Positions 18,195-28,610 of a stretch of 64,000 nt of DNA are shown piece after piece. The stretch's first letter is position 1. Each line of letters opens with the position of its first letter. The notes beneath the pieces were generated by a model. That model searched no databases and was not told where the DNA came from. It worked only from the letters and a program-made list of their open reading frames with translations. This DNA is from Bacillus paralicheniformis (GTDB lineage Bacteria > Bacillota > Bacilli > Bacillales > Bacillaceae): the NCBI RefSeq assembly GCF_001042485.2, contig NZ_LBMN02000035.1, positions 124,001 through 188,000 of the forward strand, given 5' to 3'. The translations under genes were made by a program, and so were the position numbers.

Positions 18195-20351
18195 ATGGCT
18201 AAAATGAGAGTTTATGAATATGCAAAAGCCATAAATGTTTCAAGTAAGGATATTATCGCGGCATTGAAAGATATGAATATCGAAGTCAATAACCATATGG
18301 CGATGATCGAAGAAAATGCGATCAAACAGCTCGATCAAAAATTCAAGAAGAGCGCTAAACCTGCGGGAAATAAAAAGGATGCCGGTACAGGCGGACAAAA
18401 GCCGCAGCAAGAAGCCGCAAAACAGAATGCCGGAAGTAAGCCAAACAAAAATCGAGACGGAAAGAAGAATAACGTGCAGAATACTCAATTTAACAATAAA
18501 AACAAAAAGAAAAACAACAACAACAATAACAAAAAGAACAAGCGCGGTAAAAATCATCAATCTCCGCAGGAGAAGCAGTTCAAGCCGAAAAAAGAACTGC
18601 CTGAAAAAATCGAATTTACCAACTCAATGTCGGTCGGGCAGCTTGCCGAAGAGCTCGGAAAAGAACCGTCAGAAATCATTAAAAAATTAATGCTTCTCGG
18701 CACTATGGCAACGATCAACCAAGATCTTGACAAAGATACCGTTGAGCTGATCGCTTCAGAATACGGCGTCGACGTCGAAGAAGTGATCGTCCTTGAAGAA
18801 ACCGAGCTCGAAAAATACGAAGAGCCGGATCAAGAAGAAGACCTTGAAATCCGTCCTCCTGTCGTAACAATCATGGGCCACGTCGACCACGGAAAAACAA
18901 CGCTTCTTGACAGCATCAGAAAAACGAAGGTCGTCGAAGGCGAAGCCGGAGGCATCACACAGCATATTGGCGCTTATCAGATCGAGGAAAACGGCAAAAA
19001 GATCACCTTCCTTGACACTCCGGGCCACGCCGCATTCACAACGATGCGCGCACGCGGTGCGGAAGTTACGGATATTACGATTCTCGTCGTAGCTGCAGAT
19101 GACGGGGTCATGCCGCAGACGGTCGAAGCGATCAACCATGCGAAAGCGGCTGAAGTGCCGATCATCGTCGCTGTCAACAAAATCGACAAACCGACGGCAA
19201 ACCCTGACCGAGTGATGCAGGAGCTGACAGAGCACGGTCTTGTTCCTGAAGCATGGGGAGGCGAGACGATTTTCGTTCCTCTTTCAGCACTGTCAGGAGA
19301 GGGAATCGATGAGCTGATCGAAATGATCCTGCTCGTCAGCGAGGTCGAGGAGCTCAAAGCGAATCCGAACCGCAGAGCAAAAGGAACGGTCATCGAAGCC
19401 GAGCTTGATAAAGGAAAAGGTTCTGTCGCAACACTGCTCGTTCAAAACGGAACGCTTCACGTCGGAGATCCGATTGTCGTCGGGAACACATTTGGACGCG
19501 TTCGCGCGATGGTCAATGATGTCGGCAGACGCGTTAAATCGGCGGGGCCGTCAACACCTGTTGAAATCACCGGATTGAACGAAGTTCCGAATGCAGGGGA
19601 TCAGTTCCTTGTGTTCAAAGACGAAAAAACAGCCCGTTCAGTCGGCGAAGCCCGCGCTACCAAGCAGCTTGAAGAACAGCGCAGCGATAAAGCGAAGCTC
19701 AGCCTTGATGACTTGTTTGAACAGATTAAACAAGGCGATGTCAAAGACATTAATCTCGTTGTCAAAGCTGATGTTCAAGGCTCTGCTGAAGCTCTCGTTG
19801 CAGCACTGCAAAAAATAGAAGTCGAAGGCGTCAGAGTCAAAATCATCCACACAGGCGTAGGTGCGATTACCGAATCAGACATTATTTTAGCTTCTGCTTC
19901 AAATGCAATCGTGATCGGGTTTAATGTCAGACCTGACGGAAATGCTAAGAGTACCGCCGAAGCCGAAAATGTGGATATCCGCCTTCACCGCATCATTTAT
20001 AAAGTCATCGATGAGATCGAAGCAGCCATGAAAGGCATGCTTGATCCTGAGTATGAAGAAAAAGTGATCGGCATGGTTGAAGTCCGTCAAACATTCAAAG
20101 TCTCTAAAATCGGAACGATTGCCGGAGGCTATGTAACGGAAGGTACGATCACACGTGACAGCGGAATCCGCTTGATCCGCGACGGCGTCGTCATCTATGA
20201 AGGGGAAGTCGATGTGCTGAAACGCTTTAAAGATGATGTGAAAGAAGTTTCACAAGGATATGAATGTGGTATCACCATTAAGAAATACAACGACATTCGC
20301 GAAGGCGATATGATCGAAGCGTATGTCATGCAAGAAATTGAAAGAAAGTGA
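18195..20351 (+). CDS. infB: Translation initiation factor IF-2
   Basis: IF-2 is the GTPase that places initiator tRNA on the ribosome. ATG 18195 follows GGGGGTGA and yields 718 residues, the Bacillus length. The N-terminal third has a helical IF2N start ([18 protein letters not shown]), then a low-complexity Lys/Asn linker including runs of Asn and Lys. The G domain opens with GHVDHGKTT (228-236), then DTPGHAAF and NKID. Domain II, the alpha/beta domain III and the C-terminal fMet-tRNA-binding domain complete it. It is translationally close to ylxP, whose GTG start overlaps the stop. Confidence 0.98.
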   Translation: MAKMRVYEYAKAINVSSKDIIAALKDMNIEVNNHMAMIEENAIKQLDQKFKKSAKPAGNKKDAGTGGQKPQQEAAKQNAGSKPNKNRDGKKNNVQNTQFNNKNKKKNNNNNNKKNKRGKNHQSPQEKQFKPKKELPEKIEFTNSMSVGQLAEELGKEPSEIIKKLMLLGTMATINQDLDKDTVELIASEYGVDVEEVIVLEETELEKYEEPDQEEDLEIRPPVVTIMGHVDHGKTTLLDSIRKTKVVEGEAGGITQHIGAYQIEENGKKITFLDTPGHAAFTTMRARGAEVTDITILVVAADDGVMPQTVEAINHAKAAEVPIIVAVNKIDKPTANPDRVMQELTEHGLVPEAWGGETIFVPLSALSGEGIDELIEMILLVSEVEELKANPNRRAKGTVIEAELDKGKGSVATLLVQNGTLHVGDPIVVGNTFGRVRAMVNDVGRRVKSAGPSTPVEITGLNEVPNAGDQFLVFKDEKTARSVGEARATKQLEEQRSDKAKLSLDDLFEQIKQGDVKDINLVVKADVQGSAEALVAALQKIEVEGVRVKIIHTGVGAITESDIILASASNAIVIGFNVRPDGNAKSTAEAENVDIRLHRIIYKVIDEIEAAMKGMLDPEYEEKVIGMVEVRQTFKVSKIGTIAGGYVTEGTITRDSGIRLIRDGVVIYEGEVDVLKRFKDDVKEVSQGYECGITIKKYNDIREGDMIEAYVMQEIERK

Positions 20352-20626
20352 TCGGTTTCGTTGAATGCGAATGCATCATTTACGATGCATCATCACTCAA
20401 GGAAAAACGAGCGGTGCTGAAGCGGGTGATCACAAGAATCCGCGCAAAGTTCAACGTTTCTGTTTCAGAAATTGACTACCAGGACACTTGGCAGCGCACA
20501 AGCTTTGGTATCGCCGCCGTTTCTTCCTCTCGCGTGCAAACGGAAAAAGAGCTGCAACGGGTTCTAAGCTTTATCGACTCTTTTCCGGAAATTGAACGGA
20601 CGATCACGAGAACAGAGTGGTTTTAA
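20348..20626 (+). CDS. ylxP: Conserved DUF503 protein YlxP
   Basis: A 92-residue protein of the DUF503/YlxP family, conserved in this operon in Bacilli; its biochemical function is not known. It starts [20 protein letters not shown] and contains [19 protein letters not shown]. The GTG at 20348 overlaps the infB stop in the order GTGA, indicating coupled translation. The ribosome site lies inside infB (GAAAGAAAG, weak). Confidence 0.93.
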   Translation: MIGFVECECIIYDASSLKEKRAVLKRVITRIRAKFNVSVSEIDYQDTWQRTSFGIAAVSSSRVQTEKELQRVLSFIDSFPEIERTITRTEWF

Positions 20627-20644
20627 CGTAGAGGTGGTATGGTC

Positions 20645-20998
20645 ATGACGATGAGAGCTACCCGTGTGGGTGAGCAGATGAAAAAAGAACTTGGTGACAT
20701 TATCGGCAGAAAGCTGAAAGATCCGCGGATCGGATTTTTAACAGTCACTGATGTCAGGGTCTCAGGTGATTTGCAAATTGCCAAAGTGTATATTTCCGTT
20801 TTAGGCGATGAAAAGAAACGGGAAGAAACGCTCAAAGGCCTGGCAAAAGCAAAGGGCTTTATTCGTTCCGAACTTGGAAACCGAATCAGGCTTCGCAAAA
20901 CACCTGAAATCCATTTTGAGTTCGATGAGTCGATCGATTACGGAAACCGTATCGAAACATTGATTCACGAGCTGAACGCAAACAAAGAAGAATCATAA
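20645..20998 (+). CDS. rbfA: Ribosome-binding factor A
   Basis: RbfA is a KH-fold 30S assembly factor needed for 16S 5'-end maturation and cold growth. Three in-frame ATG codons occur (20639, 20645, 20651); 20645 lies 7 nt from GAGGTGG and gives 117 residues, the size of the B. subtilis protein. Diagnostic segments are [29 protein letters not shown] and the C-terminal [17 protein letters not shown]. Confidence 0.96.
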   Translation: MTMRATRVGEQMKKELGDIIGRKLKDPRIGFLTVTDVRVSGDLQIAKVYISVLGDEKKREETLKGLAKAKGFIRSELGNRIRLRKTPEIHFEFDESIDYGNRIETLIHELNANKEES

Positions 20999-21007
20999 GC
21001 TGAAAAA

Positions 21008-21037
21008 GGATAGGCGGGCGACTGCCTGTCCTTTTTA
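21008..21037 (+). terminator. Terminator-like hairpin between rbfA and truB
   Basis: GGATAGGC (21008-21015) pairs with GCCTGTCC (21024-21031) with one wobble pair, followed by TTTTT. It would lower expression of truB and ribC relative to the operon. Confidence 0.8.
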
Positions 21038-21069
21038 GCTCCAAATGAGAAAGGGGCGAAGAAACACGA

Positions 21070-21999
21070 ATGTATAACGGAGTCCTTCTGTTACATAAAC
21101 CGGTCGGCATGACTTCGCACGACTGCGTCATGAAGATCCGCAAACTGTTGAAAACAAAAAAGGTCGGCCATACCGGCACATTGGATCCCGAGGTGTCGGG
21201 CGTTCTCCCGATCTGCATCGGGAGAGCAACCAAAGTCGTCGAGTATTTGACGGAAAAGTCCAAAACATATGATGCAGAGGTCACGCTTGGCTGTTCCACG
21301 GAGACAGAAGACCAGACGGGGCAAGTCACGGAAAAGAAGCCCGTTTTAGCGCCGCCTGATGAACAGGCCGTGCAGAGCGTCCTGAGATCTCTTGAAGGAA
21401 CGATTGAGCAAGTCCCGCCGATGTATTCCGCTGTCAAGGTAGGCGGCAAAAAGCTGTATGAATACGCGCGGGCCGGTATCGAGGTTGAACGGCCGAAGCG
21501 GGCCATCACCATCCATCATATCGAACTGACATCCGAGATTCGCCATGAGCAGGATAAAGCCCGCTTTCGGTTTGTTGTGACATGTTCAAAAGGCACATAT
21601 GTCAGGACCTTGGCGGTAACAATCGGGGAGAAGCTCGGATATCCCGCGCATATGTCCAACCTGGTCAGGACCGCATCAGGCCCTTTTACCCTTGATGAAT
21701 GCTTGACCTTTGAAGACGTCGAAGGCTTGATTGCTGGTGGAACATTGTCCGAAAAGCTCGTCCCCATCGAACGTGCGCTTGATCATTTGCCGAAATGGAT
21801 AATTAGTGATACATTAGCTAAGAAAGTGGAAAATGGAGCGGTGCTTGAAACGCCCGGCAGCTTTTCTCATTTGACGAGCGAAGACCGCATTGCGGTCTTT
21901 ACGGAAGCAGGCCGGTGCACAGCCGTCTATTATCCGCATCCGACCAAAACCGGCCTGTTGAAGCCGGCAAAAGTACTCGTGCAAAAAAGCGAACAATAG
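21070..21999 (+). CDS. truB: tRNA pseudouridine-55 synthase
   Basis: TruB isomerises U55 in the T-loop of tRNAs. The 309-residue protein begins NGVLLLHKPVGMTSHDCV and has the catalytic motif HTGTLDPEVSGVLPICIGRATK, quoted in part as GTLDPEVSGVLP, whose Asp is the nucleophile. CSKGTYVRTL is the second conserved block, and a short PUA-like C-terminus follows. ATG 21070 follows AAAGGGGCGAAG. It lies 16 nt before ribC. Confidence 0.97.
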   Translation: MYNGVLLLHKPVGMTSHDCVMKIRKLLKTKKVGHTGTLDPEVSGVLPICIGRATKVVEYLTEKSKTYDAEVTLGCSTETEDQTGQVTEKKPVLAPPDEQAVQSVLRSLEGTIEQVPPMYSAVKVGGKKLYEYARAGIEVERPKRAITIHHIELTSEIRHEQDKARFRFVVTCSKGTYVRTLAVTIGEKLGYPAHMSNLVRTASGPFTLDECLTFEDVEGLIAGGTLSEKLVPIERALDHLPKWIISDTLAKKVENGAVLETPGSFSHLTSEDRIAVFTEAGRCTAVYYPHPTKTGLLKPAKVLVQKSEQ

Positions 22000-22014
22000 A
22001 AAAGGTGACCGTTC

Positions 22015-22974
22015 TTGAAGACGATACATATTTCCCACCCACACGACTTGAAGCGTGAGGATTTTCCGACATCAGTTATGGCATTAGGCTATTTTGACGG
22101 TGTTCACCTGGGACATCAGCAAGTGATTCTTACAGCAAAAAACACCGCGGCAAGAGAAGGGGTCAAAACGGCGGTGATGACCTTTCATCCCCACCCTTCT
22201 GCCGTGCTCAAAAAAGGCCGGGAGCCAAAAGATTTAATCACGCCATTGCAGGACAAAATCAGCATCATTGAAGATTTAGGGGTCGATTTTTTATACGTTG
22301 TCACATTTACCCCTGAATTCGCTTCTCTATCGCCTGAAGAATTTATCGATCAATATATACTCGGCTTTCACGTTACTCATGTTGTAGCCGGATTTGACTT
22401 TACCTTCGGGAAATTCGGCAAAGGCACAATGGAAAACTTCCAGGAGTATGCGAAAGGCCGTGTCAAAAGCACGTCTGTCGCAAAATACTCCAATCAGGAC
22501 CAAAAGGTGAGCTCCACGAGAATCCGCACCGTCCTAGGAGCCGGAGACGTCGAGTACGCCGCTGAACTGCTCGGCAGGCCGTACCATGTGAAAGGCTTTG
22601 TGATCCACGGCGATAAAAGGGGCCGAACGATCGGATTTCCGACCGCCAATATCGGCCTTAAAGACACATACATCGTCCCGCCGACAGGTGTGTATGCCGT
22701 TAAAGCCGAAATCGGCGGCGCTGTCTACAACGGCGTCTGCAATGTCGGATACAAGCCGACGTTTTACGAAAAACGGCCGGGGCAGCCATCAATCGAAGTC
22801 AACTTATTCGATTTTGACCGTGACATATACGGGTCCGAAATTAAGGTCGAATGGTATAAGCGGCTGAGGAGCGAAAAAAAATTCGGCAGCGTTGACGAGC
22901 TTGTCGAACAGATTTCTAGAGACAAAGAAGAAGCGATCCGCTTCTTCAGAGAGCGGAAGCCGGCCGAAATCTAG
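22015..22974 (+). CDS. ribC: Bifunctional riboflavin kinase/FAD synthetase
   Basis: The enzyme phosphorylates riboflavin to FMN and adenylates FMN to FAD; in B. subtilis (RibC) it controls the FMN available to riboswitches. TTG 22015 follows AAAGGTGA by about 7 nt, giving 319 residues. The N-terminal nucleotidyltransferase has MALGYFDGVHLGHQ and the C-terminal kinase has KGFVIHGDKRGRTIGFPTAN, with the flavin-binding IGYKPTF-like VGYKPTFYEKRPG. It ends the rimP-ribC unit; no clear terminator follows. Confidence 0.97.
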   Translation: MKTIHISHPHDLKREDFPTSVMALGYFDGVHLGHQQVILTAKNTAAREGVKTAVMTFHPHPSAVLKKGREPKDLITPLQDKISIIEDLGVDFLYVVTFTPEFASLSPEEFIDQYILGFHVTHVVAGFDFTFGKFGKGTMENFQEYAKGRVKSTSVAKYSNQDQKVSSTRIRTVLGAGDVEYAAELLGRPYHVKGFVIHGDKRGRTIGFPTANIGLKDTYIVPPTGVYAVKAEIGGAVYNGVCNVGYKPTFYEKRPGQPSIEVNLFDFDRDIYGSEIKVEWYKRLRSEKKFGSVDELVEQISRDKEEAIRFFRERKPAEI

Positions 22975-23036
22975 ATGTATGGAAACGGCAATACGCGTCA
23001 ACAATGGTGATAATAGCTAAACTTCATCATAAATGG

Positions 23037-23428
<392 letters not shown>

Positions 23429-23432
23429 TCGT

Positions 23433-23460
23433 AAAAAGCGGGAGGATTCCCGCTTTTTTA
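23433..23460 (+). terminator. Terminator of rpsO
   Basis: AAAAAGCGGGA (23433-23443) pairs with TCCCGCTTTTTT (23448-23459) around GGAT. Confidence 0.95.
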
Positions 23461-23555
23461 TCGTATAAGAACGAATATCCGGCAACTCTAAAACGCGTTG
23501 TTCATATAAATGATTTTAAATGACACCGATTCATTCTTTACATAGCACTTTGCCA

Positions 23556-23585
23556 TTGATATGTTCAATTCATTTCGTTCATAAT
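23556..23585 (+). promoter_or_regulatory. Candidate sigma-A promoter of pnpA
   Basis: TTGATA (23556-23561), 18 nt, CATAAT (23580-23585), about 45 nt before the pnpA start. Confidence 0.45.
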
Positions 23586-23629
23586 AGGAGTAACGTAAAA
23601 ACTATCCGAAGAGAGGAGTTCATATAAGA

Positions 23630-25747
23630 ATGGGACAAGAGAAACATGTCTTTTCCATAGATTGGGCCGGCCGCAAGCTGACGGTAGAAACCGGCCAGCT
23701 TGCAAAACAAGCAAACGGAGCTGTCATGGTGCGTTATGGAGACACCGCTGTGCTCAGCACCGCAACGGCTTCAAAAGAACCTAAAACCGTAGATTTCTTC
23801 CCGTTAACCGTGAATTATGAAGAAAGACTTTATGCCGTCGGAAAGATTCCGGGCGGGTTTATTAAAAGAGAGGGCAGACCGAGCGAAAAAGCGATTCTCG
23901 CCAGCCGGTTAATCGACCGGCCGATTCGTCCGCTGTTCGCAGACGGCTTCCGGAATGAAGTTCAAGTCGTCAGCATCGTCATGAGTGTTGACCAGGATTG
24001 TTCGTCGGAAATGGCGGCAATGTTCGGATCGTCTCTTGCGCTGTCCGTATCGGACATCCCGTTTGAAGGGCCGATTGCCGGAGTGACGGTAGGCCGGGTT
24101 GACAACGAATTCATTATTAATCCGACACTTGAACAGCTTGAAAAAAGCGACATTCACCTCGTCGTAGCGGGAACGAAAGATGCGATCAACATGGTTGAAG
24201 CAGGAGCAGACGAAGTTCCGGAAGAGATCATGCTTGAAGCGATCATGTTCGGTCACGAGGAGATCAAGCGGCTTATTGCGTTCCAGGAGGAAATCGTCGC
24301 CGCTGTCGGGAAAGAAAAATCAGAAATCACCCTGTATGAGATCGATTCCGATCTGAAAGAAAAAGTGCGGGGAATGGCCGAATCGAACCTCTTAAAAGCG
24401 ATCCAGGTTCATGAAAAGCACGCGCGCGAGGACGCGATCAGCGAAGTGAAAAACGAGGTTTTGGCCAAGTTTGAAGAAGAGGAACACGATGAAGACACGC
24501 TGAAACAAGTGAAAGACATTTTGTCGCAGCTTGTTAAAAATGAAGTGCGCCGTCTGATCACGGAGGAAAAAGTTCGTCCTGACGGCCGGGCAGTCGATGA
24601 GATCCGCCCGCTTTCTTCAGAAGTCGGACTCCTTCCGAGAACACACGGTTCAGGCCTTTTCACACGGGGGCAGACGCAGGCGCTCAGCATTTGTACGCTC
24701 GGTGCGCTTGGCGATGTACAAATTTTGGACGGTCTCGGTGTCGAGGAATCAAAACGCTTTATGCACCATTACAACTTCCCGCAGTTCAGCGTCGGGGAAA
24801 CAGGGCCGATGCGCGGACCAGGACGCCGCGAAATCGGGCACGGAGCCCTCGGGGAACGTGCGCTTGAGCCGATTGTTCCGTCTGAAAAAGACTTCCCGTA
24901 CACCATCCGCCTCGTCTCTGAAGTGCTTGAATCAAACGGTTCAACTTCCCAGGCGAGCATTTGTGCAAGCACGCTTGCTATGATGGATGCAGGGGTGCCG
25001 ATTAAAGCTCCGGTGGCCGGAATCGCAATGGGTCTTGTTAAATCAGGTGACAACTACACGGTCCTAACCGATATTCAAGGTATGGAAGACCATCTCGGAG
25101 ATATGGACTTTAAAGTAGCGGGAACGTCCAAAGGCGTCACAGCTCTGCAAATGGATATTAAAATTGAAGGCCTATCAAGAGAGATTTTGGAAGAGGCTCT
25201 TCAGCAGGCGAAAAAAGGCAGAATGGAAATTCTTGAAAGCATGCTGAGCACATTGGCTGAATCAAGAAAAGAGCTTTCTCCTTATGCGCCGAAAATCTTG
25301 ACGATGTCGATCAATCCGGATAAAATCCGCGACGTCATCGGACCAAGCGGAAAACAAATCAATAAGATCATTGAAGATACAGGTGTTAAAATCGATATTG
25401 AACAAGACGGCACAATCTTCATCTCTTCCACCGATGAAAGCATGAACCAAAAAGCGAAGAAAATCATCGAAGACCTTGTCAGAGAAGTTGAGGTCGGACA
25501 GCTTTACTTAGGTAAAGTAAAGCGGATTGAAAAATTCGGAGCTTTCGTTGAACTGTTCAGCGGAAAAGACGGTTTGGTCCATATTTCAGAGCTTGCGCTC
25601 GAACGGGTAGGAAAAGTCGAAGATGTCGTCAAAATCGGCGACGAGCTCCTTGTTAAGGTTACCGAAATCGATAAACAAGGACGCGTCAACTTATCAAGAA
25701 AAGCTGTACTGCGTGAACAGAAGGAAAAAGAAGAACAAAAATCGTAA
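23630..25747 (+). CDS. pnpA: Polynucleotide phosphorylase (PNPase)
   Basis: PNPase is a phosphorolytic 3'-5' exoribonuclease in mRNA decay and a partner of RNase Y in Bacillus. The 705-residue chain holds two RNase PH domains (the first around [18 protein letters not shown], the second around [20 protein letters not shown], quoted as [17 protein letters not shown]) joined by an all-helical linker. A KH domain follows ([19 protein letters not shown], about 563-582), then an S1 domain (about 620-690). Start ATG 23630 follows GAGAGGAG. It is monocistronic here, with a promoter and terminator of its own. Confidence 0.98.
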   Translation: MGQEKHVFSIDWAGRKLTVETGQLAKQANGAVMVRYGDTAVLSTATASKEPKTVDFFPLTVNYEERLYAVGKIPGGFIKREGRPSEKAILASRLIDRPIRPLFADGFRNEVQVVSIVMSVDQDCSSEMAAMFGSSLALSVSDIPFEGPIAGVTVGRVDNEFIINPTLEQLEKSDIHLVVAGTKDAINMVEAGADEVPEEIMLEAIMFGHEEIKRLIAFQEEIVAAVGKEKSEITLYEIDSDLKEKVRGMAESNLLKAIQVHEKHAREDAISEVKNEVLAKFEEEEHDEDTLKQVKDILSQLVKNEVRRLITEEKVRPDGRAVDEIRPLSSEVGLLPRTHGSGLFTRGQTQALSICTLGALGDVQILDGLGVEESKRFMHHYNFPQFSVGETGPMRGPGRREIGHGALGERALEPIVPSEKDFPYTIRLVSEVLESNGSTSQASICASTLAMMDAGVPIKAPVAGIAMGLVKSGDNYTVLTDIQGMEDHLGDMDFKVAGTSKGVTALQMDIKIEGLSREILEEALQQAKKGRMEILESMLSTLAESRKELSPYAPKILTMSINPDKIRDVIGPSGKQINKIIEDTGVKIDIEQDGTIFISSTDESMNQKAKKIIEDLVREVEVGQLYLGKVKRIEKFGAFVELFSGKDGLVHISELALERVGKVEDVVKIGDELLVKVTEIDKQGRVNLSRKAVLREQKEKEEQKS

Positions 25748-25792
25748 AAAACGGTGTTTTATCTTGCTTCTGTCTTCGTCTTCAAAGCAAAA

Positions 25793-25824
25793 GGAAGCCT
25801 GGGTAACCCGGCTTCTTTGTTTTA
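25793..25824 (+). terminator. Terminator of pnpA
   Basis: GAAGCC and GGCTTC arms, extended by GGG and CCC around TAA, followed by TTTGTTTT. Confidence 0.8.
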
Positions 25825-25893
25825 AGCCGTGAAAACGGTCCGGTTCTATCTTGTCCTTTTCTCACATATTTTGTGGGGAAGGGAGGAATACAA

Positions 25894-26856
25894 TTGAAAA
25901 GAACGATTGTTCGTGTTTCCGTTTTTTTCTTTCTTTTGCTGATGTCCTATCAGATGATGAACCGTCCGTATTCACAACATTACATAGATGCGATGAAAAA
26001 AGATGCGGTCACGGTTGCCGCTCAGAAGGACGAATTGTACCAGGAGCTTTTGCAAAAAGCGCCTGAATATGAAGTAAAGGCCCAGAATGCGAAAATTGAT
26101 CAAATATGGAAAGCGATTCCCGGCTACAACGGCTTAAAAGTAAACATCGAAAAATCGTACAAAAAAATGAAACGGATCGGAGCATTTGATGAGAAGCTGC
26201 TCGTTTATGATCAAGTGAAACCTGATGTTCATTTAGAATCCTTAAAGCCTGAGCCGATCTACCGCGGACACCCGGATAAACCGATGGTATCGTTTATTAT
26301 CAATGTCGCTTGGGGTAATGAATATTTGCAGGAGATGCTTCCCGTTTTAGAAAAGCATCGTGTCAAAGCCACCTTTTTTTTGGAGGGCAGATGGGTGAAA
26401 CATCACCCCGAGCTCGCAAAAGCCATCCAAAACGGCGGACATGAAATCGGAAACCATTCATACAATCATCCGGATATGAGCAAACTGACGAGAGAACGTA
26501 TTTCAGAACAGCTGCGGATGACAAATGAACAAATAGAGGAAACGCTCGGCGTCAAGCCGAAATGGTTCGCCCCGCCGAGCGGCAGCTTCCGCAAAGAGGT
26601 TGTGGATCAGGCTCACAAGATGGGGATGGGAACGATCATGTGGACAGTTGATACGATCGATTGGCAGAAACCGCAGCCGGCCGTCTTACAGCAACGGGTA
26701 TTAAGCAAAGTACATAACGGCGCCATGATATTAATGCATCCGACAGATCCAACTGCAAAAAGTCTTGCCGTTTTGATACAGAACCTTCATGAAAAAGGCT
26801 ATCAAATCGGAACTGTTTCACAGCTGATGAATGAAAAAAGGCTTGTTGAAGAATAG
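25894..26856 (+). CDS. ylxY: NodB-fold polysaccharide deacetylase-like protein YlxY, catalytic Asp pair missing
   Basis: TTG 25894 follows GGGAGG by 7 nt and gives 320 residues. The N-terminus has one membrane anchor or signal (RVSVFFFLLLMSYQMM), so it is extracytoplasmic. The NodB domain spans about 130-310. The usual catalytic TFDDG is replaced by FIINVAWGNE, losing the base and metal-binding aspartates, although the His motif GNHSYNHP and the APPSGSF and VDTIDWQ blocks are kept. It may be a non-catalytic or altered peptidoglycan-binding protein. In B. subtilis ylxY lies at the same place, between pnpA and mlpA; its function is uncertain. Confidence 0.9.
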   Translation: MKRTIVRVSVFFFLLLMSYQMMNRPYSQHYIDAMKKDAVTVAAQKDELYQELLQKAPEYEVKAQNAKIDQIWKAIPGYNGLKVNIEKSYKKMKRIGAFDEKLLVYDQVKPDVHLESLKPEPIYRGHPDKPMVSFIINVAWGNEYLQEMLPVLEKHRVKATFFLEGRWVKHHPELAKAIQNGGHEIGNHSYNHPDMSKLTRERISEQLRMTNEQIEETLGVKPKWFAPPSGSFRKEVVDQAHKMGMGTIMWTVDTIDWQKPQPAVLQQRVLSKVHNGAMILMHPTDPTAKSLAVLIQNLHEKGYQIGTVSQLMNEKRLVEE

Positions 26857-26892
26857 GATGTGCGGCCCGTTCTTTGAATAGGAGGAACAAAT

Positions 26893-28122
26893 TTGATTAA
26901 ACGGTATACTTGTCAAAATGGGGTAAGAATCGTATTCGAAAACAATCCCACTGTCCGGTCTGTGGCCATCGGAGTTTGGATTGGAACCGGATCAAGACAT
27001 GAAACACCTGAAATTAACGGTATTTCGCACTTTCTTGAGCACATGTTTTTCAAAGGGACTAAAACGCGCACTGCAAGGGACATCGCAGAGTCTTTCGACA
27101 GAATCGGCGGACAGGTCAACGCGTTTACCTCAAAGGAATATACGTGCTATTACGCCAAAGTTCTCGATGAGCATGCAAGCTATGCTCTGGAAGTGCTTTC
27201 TGACATGTTCTTTCATTCATCATTTGACGAGGAAGAATTGAAAAAAGAAAAAAACGTCGTCTATGAAGAGATTAAAATGTATGAGGACACGCCTGACGAC
27301 ATCGTCCACGATCTCTTGAGCAAAGCGTCATTCGGCAGCCATTCCCTCGGTTATCCGATCCTCGGCACAGAGGAGACGCTTGCTGAATTTGACGGAGATT
27401 CGCTCAGAAAATATATGGACGAATATTACACGCCTGACCGCGTCGTCATTTCGATAGCCGGAAATGTGCCGGAAGCTTTTATAAAAGAAGCTGAAAAGCA
27501 CTTTGGCTCATATGAAGCCAAAGGCAAAAGAACCGGCATGACAAAACCGGATTTTCATCATGAGAAAATGACGCGCAAAAAAGAAACCGAACAGGCTCAC
27601 CTCTGTCTCGGCTTTAACGGGCTGGAAGCAGGTCACCCGGAAATCTACGATTTGATCGTTCTCAATAATATTTTGGGAGGGAGCATGAGCAGCCGCCTCT
27701 TTCAGGATGTCCGGGAAGATAAAGGTCTTGCATATTCCGTGTTCAGCTACCACACTTCCTATGAAGACAGCGGCATGATGACGATCTACGCCGGAACCGG
27801 CGCAAATCAGCTTCAGCTTCTGTCAGAAACGATTCATGAAACACTGCGTGTGCTGAAAAGCGAAGGAATTACACCGAAAGAGCTTGAAAACAGCAAAGAG
27901 CAAATGAAAGGCAGCCTGATGCTCAGTCTCGAAAGCACAAACAGCAAAATGAGCCGCAACGGCAAAAATGAGCTTTTGCTCGGCAAACACCGGACGCTTG
28001 ATGAAATCATCGAAAAGTTGAATGCCGTCAGCCTTGAGCGTGTGAACAATCTTGCCAACCGGATTTTCACCGATGATTACTCGTCTGCATTGATCAGCCC
28101 GTCGGGTGAGCTGCCGAAATAA
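26893..28122 (+). CDS. mlpA: M16 zinc protease MlpA (YmxG)
   Basis: An insulinase-family metalloprotease of 409 residues, similar to mitochondrial processing peptidase beta. The inverted zinc motif HFLEH sits near residue 46, with the downstream Glu in YEEIKMYEDTPDD. The inactive C-terminal half carries SSRLFQDVREDKGLAYSVFS, the substrate-binding R/Y region. TTG 26893 follows AGGAGG. In B. subtilis mlpA affects regulation of extracellular protease genes, from memory. It starts 36 nt after ylxY and ends at a strong terminator. Confidence 0.95.
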   Translation: MIKRYTCQNGVRIVFENNPTVRSVAIGVWIGTGSRHETPEINGISHFLEHMFFKGTKTRTARDIAESFDRIGGQVNAFTSKEYTCYYAKVLDEHASYALEVLSDMFFHSSFDEEELKKEKNVVYEEIKMYEDTPDDIVHDLLSKASFGSHSLGYPILGTEETLAEFDGDSLRKYMDEYYTPDRVVISIAGNVPEAFIKEAEKHFGSYEAKGKRTGMTKPDFHHEKMTRKKETEQAHLCLGFNGLEAGHPEIYDLIVLNNILGGSMSSRLFQDVREDKGLAYSVFSYHTSYEDSGMMTIYAGTGANQLQLLSETIHETLRVLKSEGITPKELENSKEQMKGSLMLSLESTNSKMSRNGKNELLLGKHRTLDEIIEKLNAVSLERVNNLANRIFTDDYSSALISPSGELPK

Positions 28123-28134
28123 TACCTCGTTAAA

Positions 28135-28167
28135 ACATGCTTGTCTTTTTAGGCAGGCATGTTTTTT
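28135..28167 (+). terminator. Terminator of mlpA
   Basis: ACATGCTTGTC (28135-28145) pairs with GGCAGGCATGT (28152-28162), then a T run. It overlaps an upstream ATG (28159) of the ymxH frame, which rules that start out. Confidence 0.9.
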
Positions 28168-28206
28168 GTTATCGGTTCATACATCATAACAAAAGGGGGT
28201 TTTTTC

Positions 28207-28467
28207 ATGAGGCTGAGTGAGCTTTCGGGAAAAGAAATCGTCGATGTTAAGCGGGCTGAACGGCTTGGCGTACTGGGGCAGACGGATCTTGAGATCAATG
28301 AGCAGGACGGACAGATTACCGCTCTTATTATCCCTTCTGTAAAATGGTTCGGACTTGGCAGAAAACAGGGGAATGACATCAAGGTGCCCTGGTCGCAAAT
28401 TCAAAAAATAGGATCGGATATGATCATTTTGGATGTGCCGGAAAGCAGCGTGACAAAAGAAGAATAA
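28207..28467 (+). CDS. ymxH: PRC-barrel YlmC/YmxH family protein
   Basis: An 86-residue protein with a single PRC-barrel (RLSELSGKEIVDVKRAERLG, then DLEINEQDGQITALIIP). The family is conserved in spore formers, and its exact role is unknown. ATG 28207 follows AAGGGGG. It stands alone between two terminators. Confidence 0.9.
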   Translation: MRLSELSGKEIVDVKRAERLGVLGQTDLEINEQDGQITALIIPSVKWFGLGRKQGNDIKVPWSQIQKIGSDMIILDVPESSVTKEE

Positions 28468-28481
28468 GCAAGCCTAGAACA

Positions 28482-28512
28482 CCCGCCCGTCCCTTGGGGC
28501 GGGCTTTTTGTT
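28482..28512 (+). terminator. Terminator of ymxH
   Basis: CCCGCCC (28482-28488) and GGGCGGG (28497-28503), followed by CTTTTTGTTTTT. Confidence 0.92.
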
Positions 28513-28527
28513 TTTCTGGATTTCAAT

Positions 28528-28557
28528 TCACCGCTATTTCCTTTTTGTCATATGATG
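28528..28557 (+). promoter_or_regulatory. Candidate sigma-K promoter of dpaA
   Basis: CATATGATG (28549-28557) approximates the -10 CATANNNTA, with CAC about 17 nt upstream. The dpaA operon is expressed from sigma-K in the mother cell in B. subtilis. Confidence 0.5.
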
Positions 28558-28610
28558 AAATTAGCTTATGAATTAGATCCTTGTCAAAAAAGAAGGTGAA
28601 TGTTAGAGCC

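Noticed and set aside
18481..18570. AAC/AAA-rich tract in infB as a possible repeat element
   Set aside because: It encodes the Asn/Lys linker of IF-2, which is low complexity in many Bacilli.
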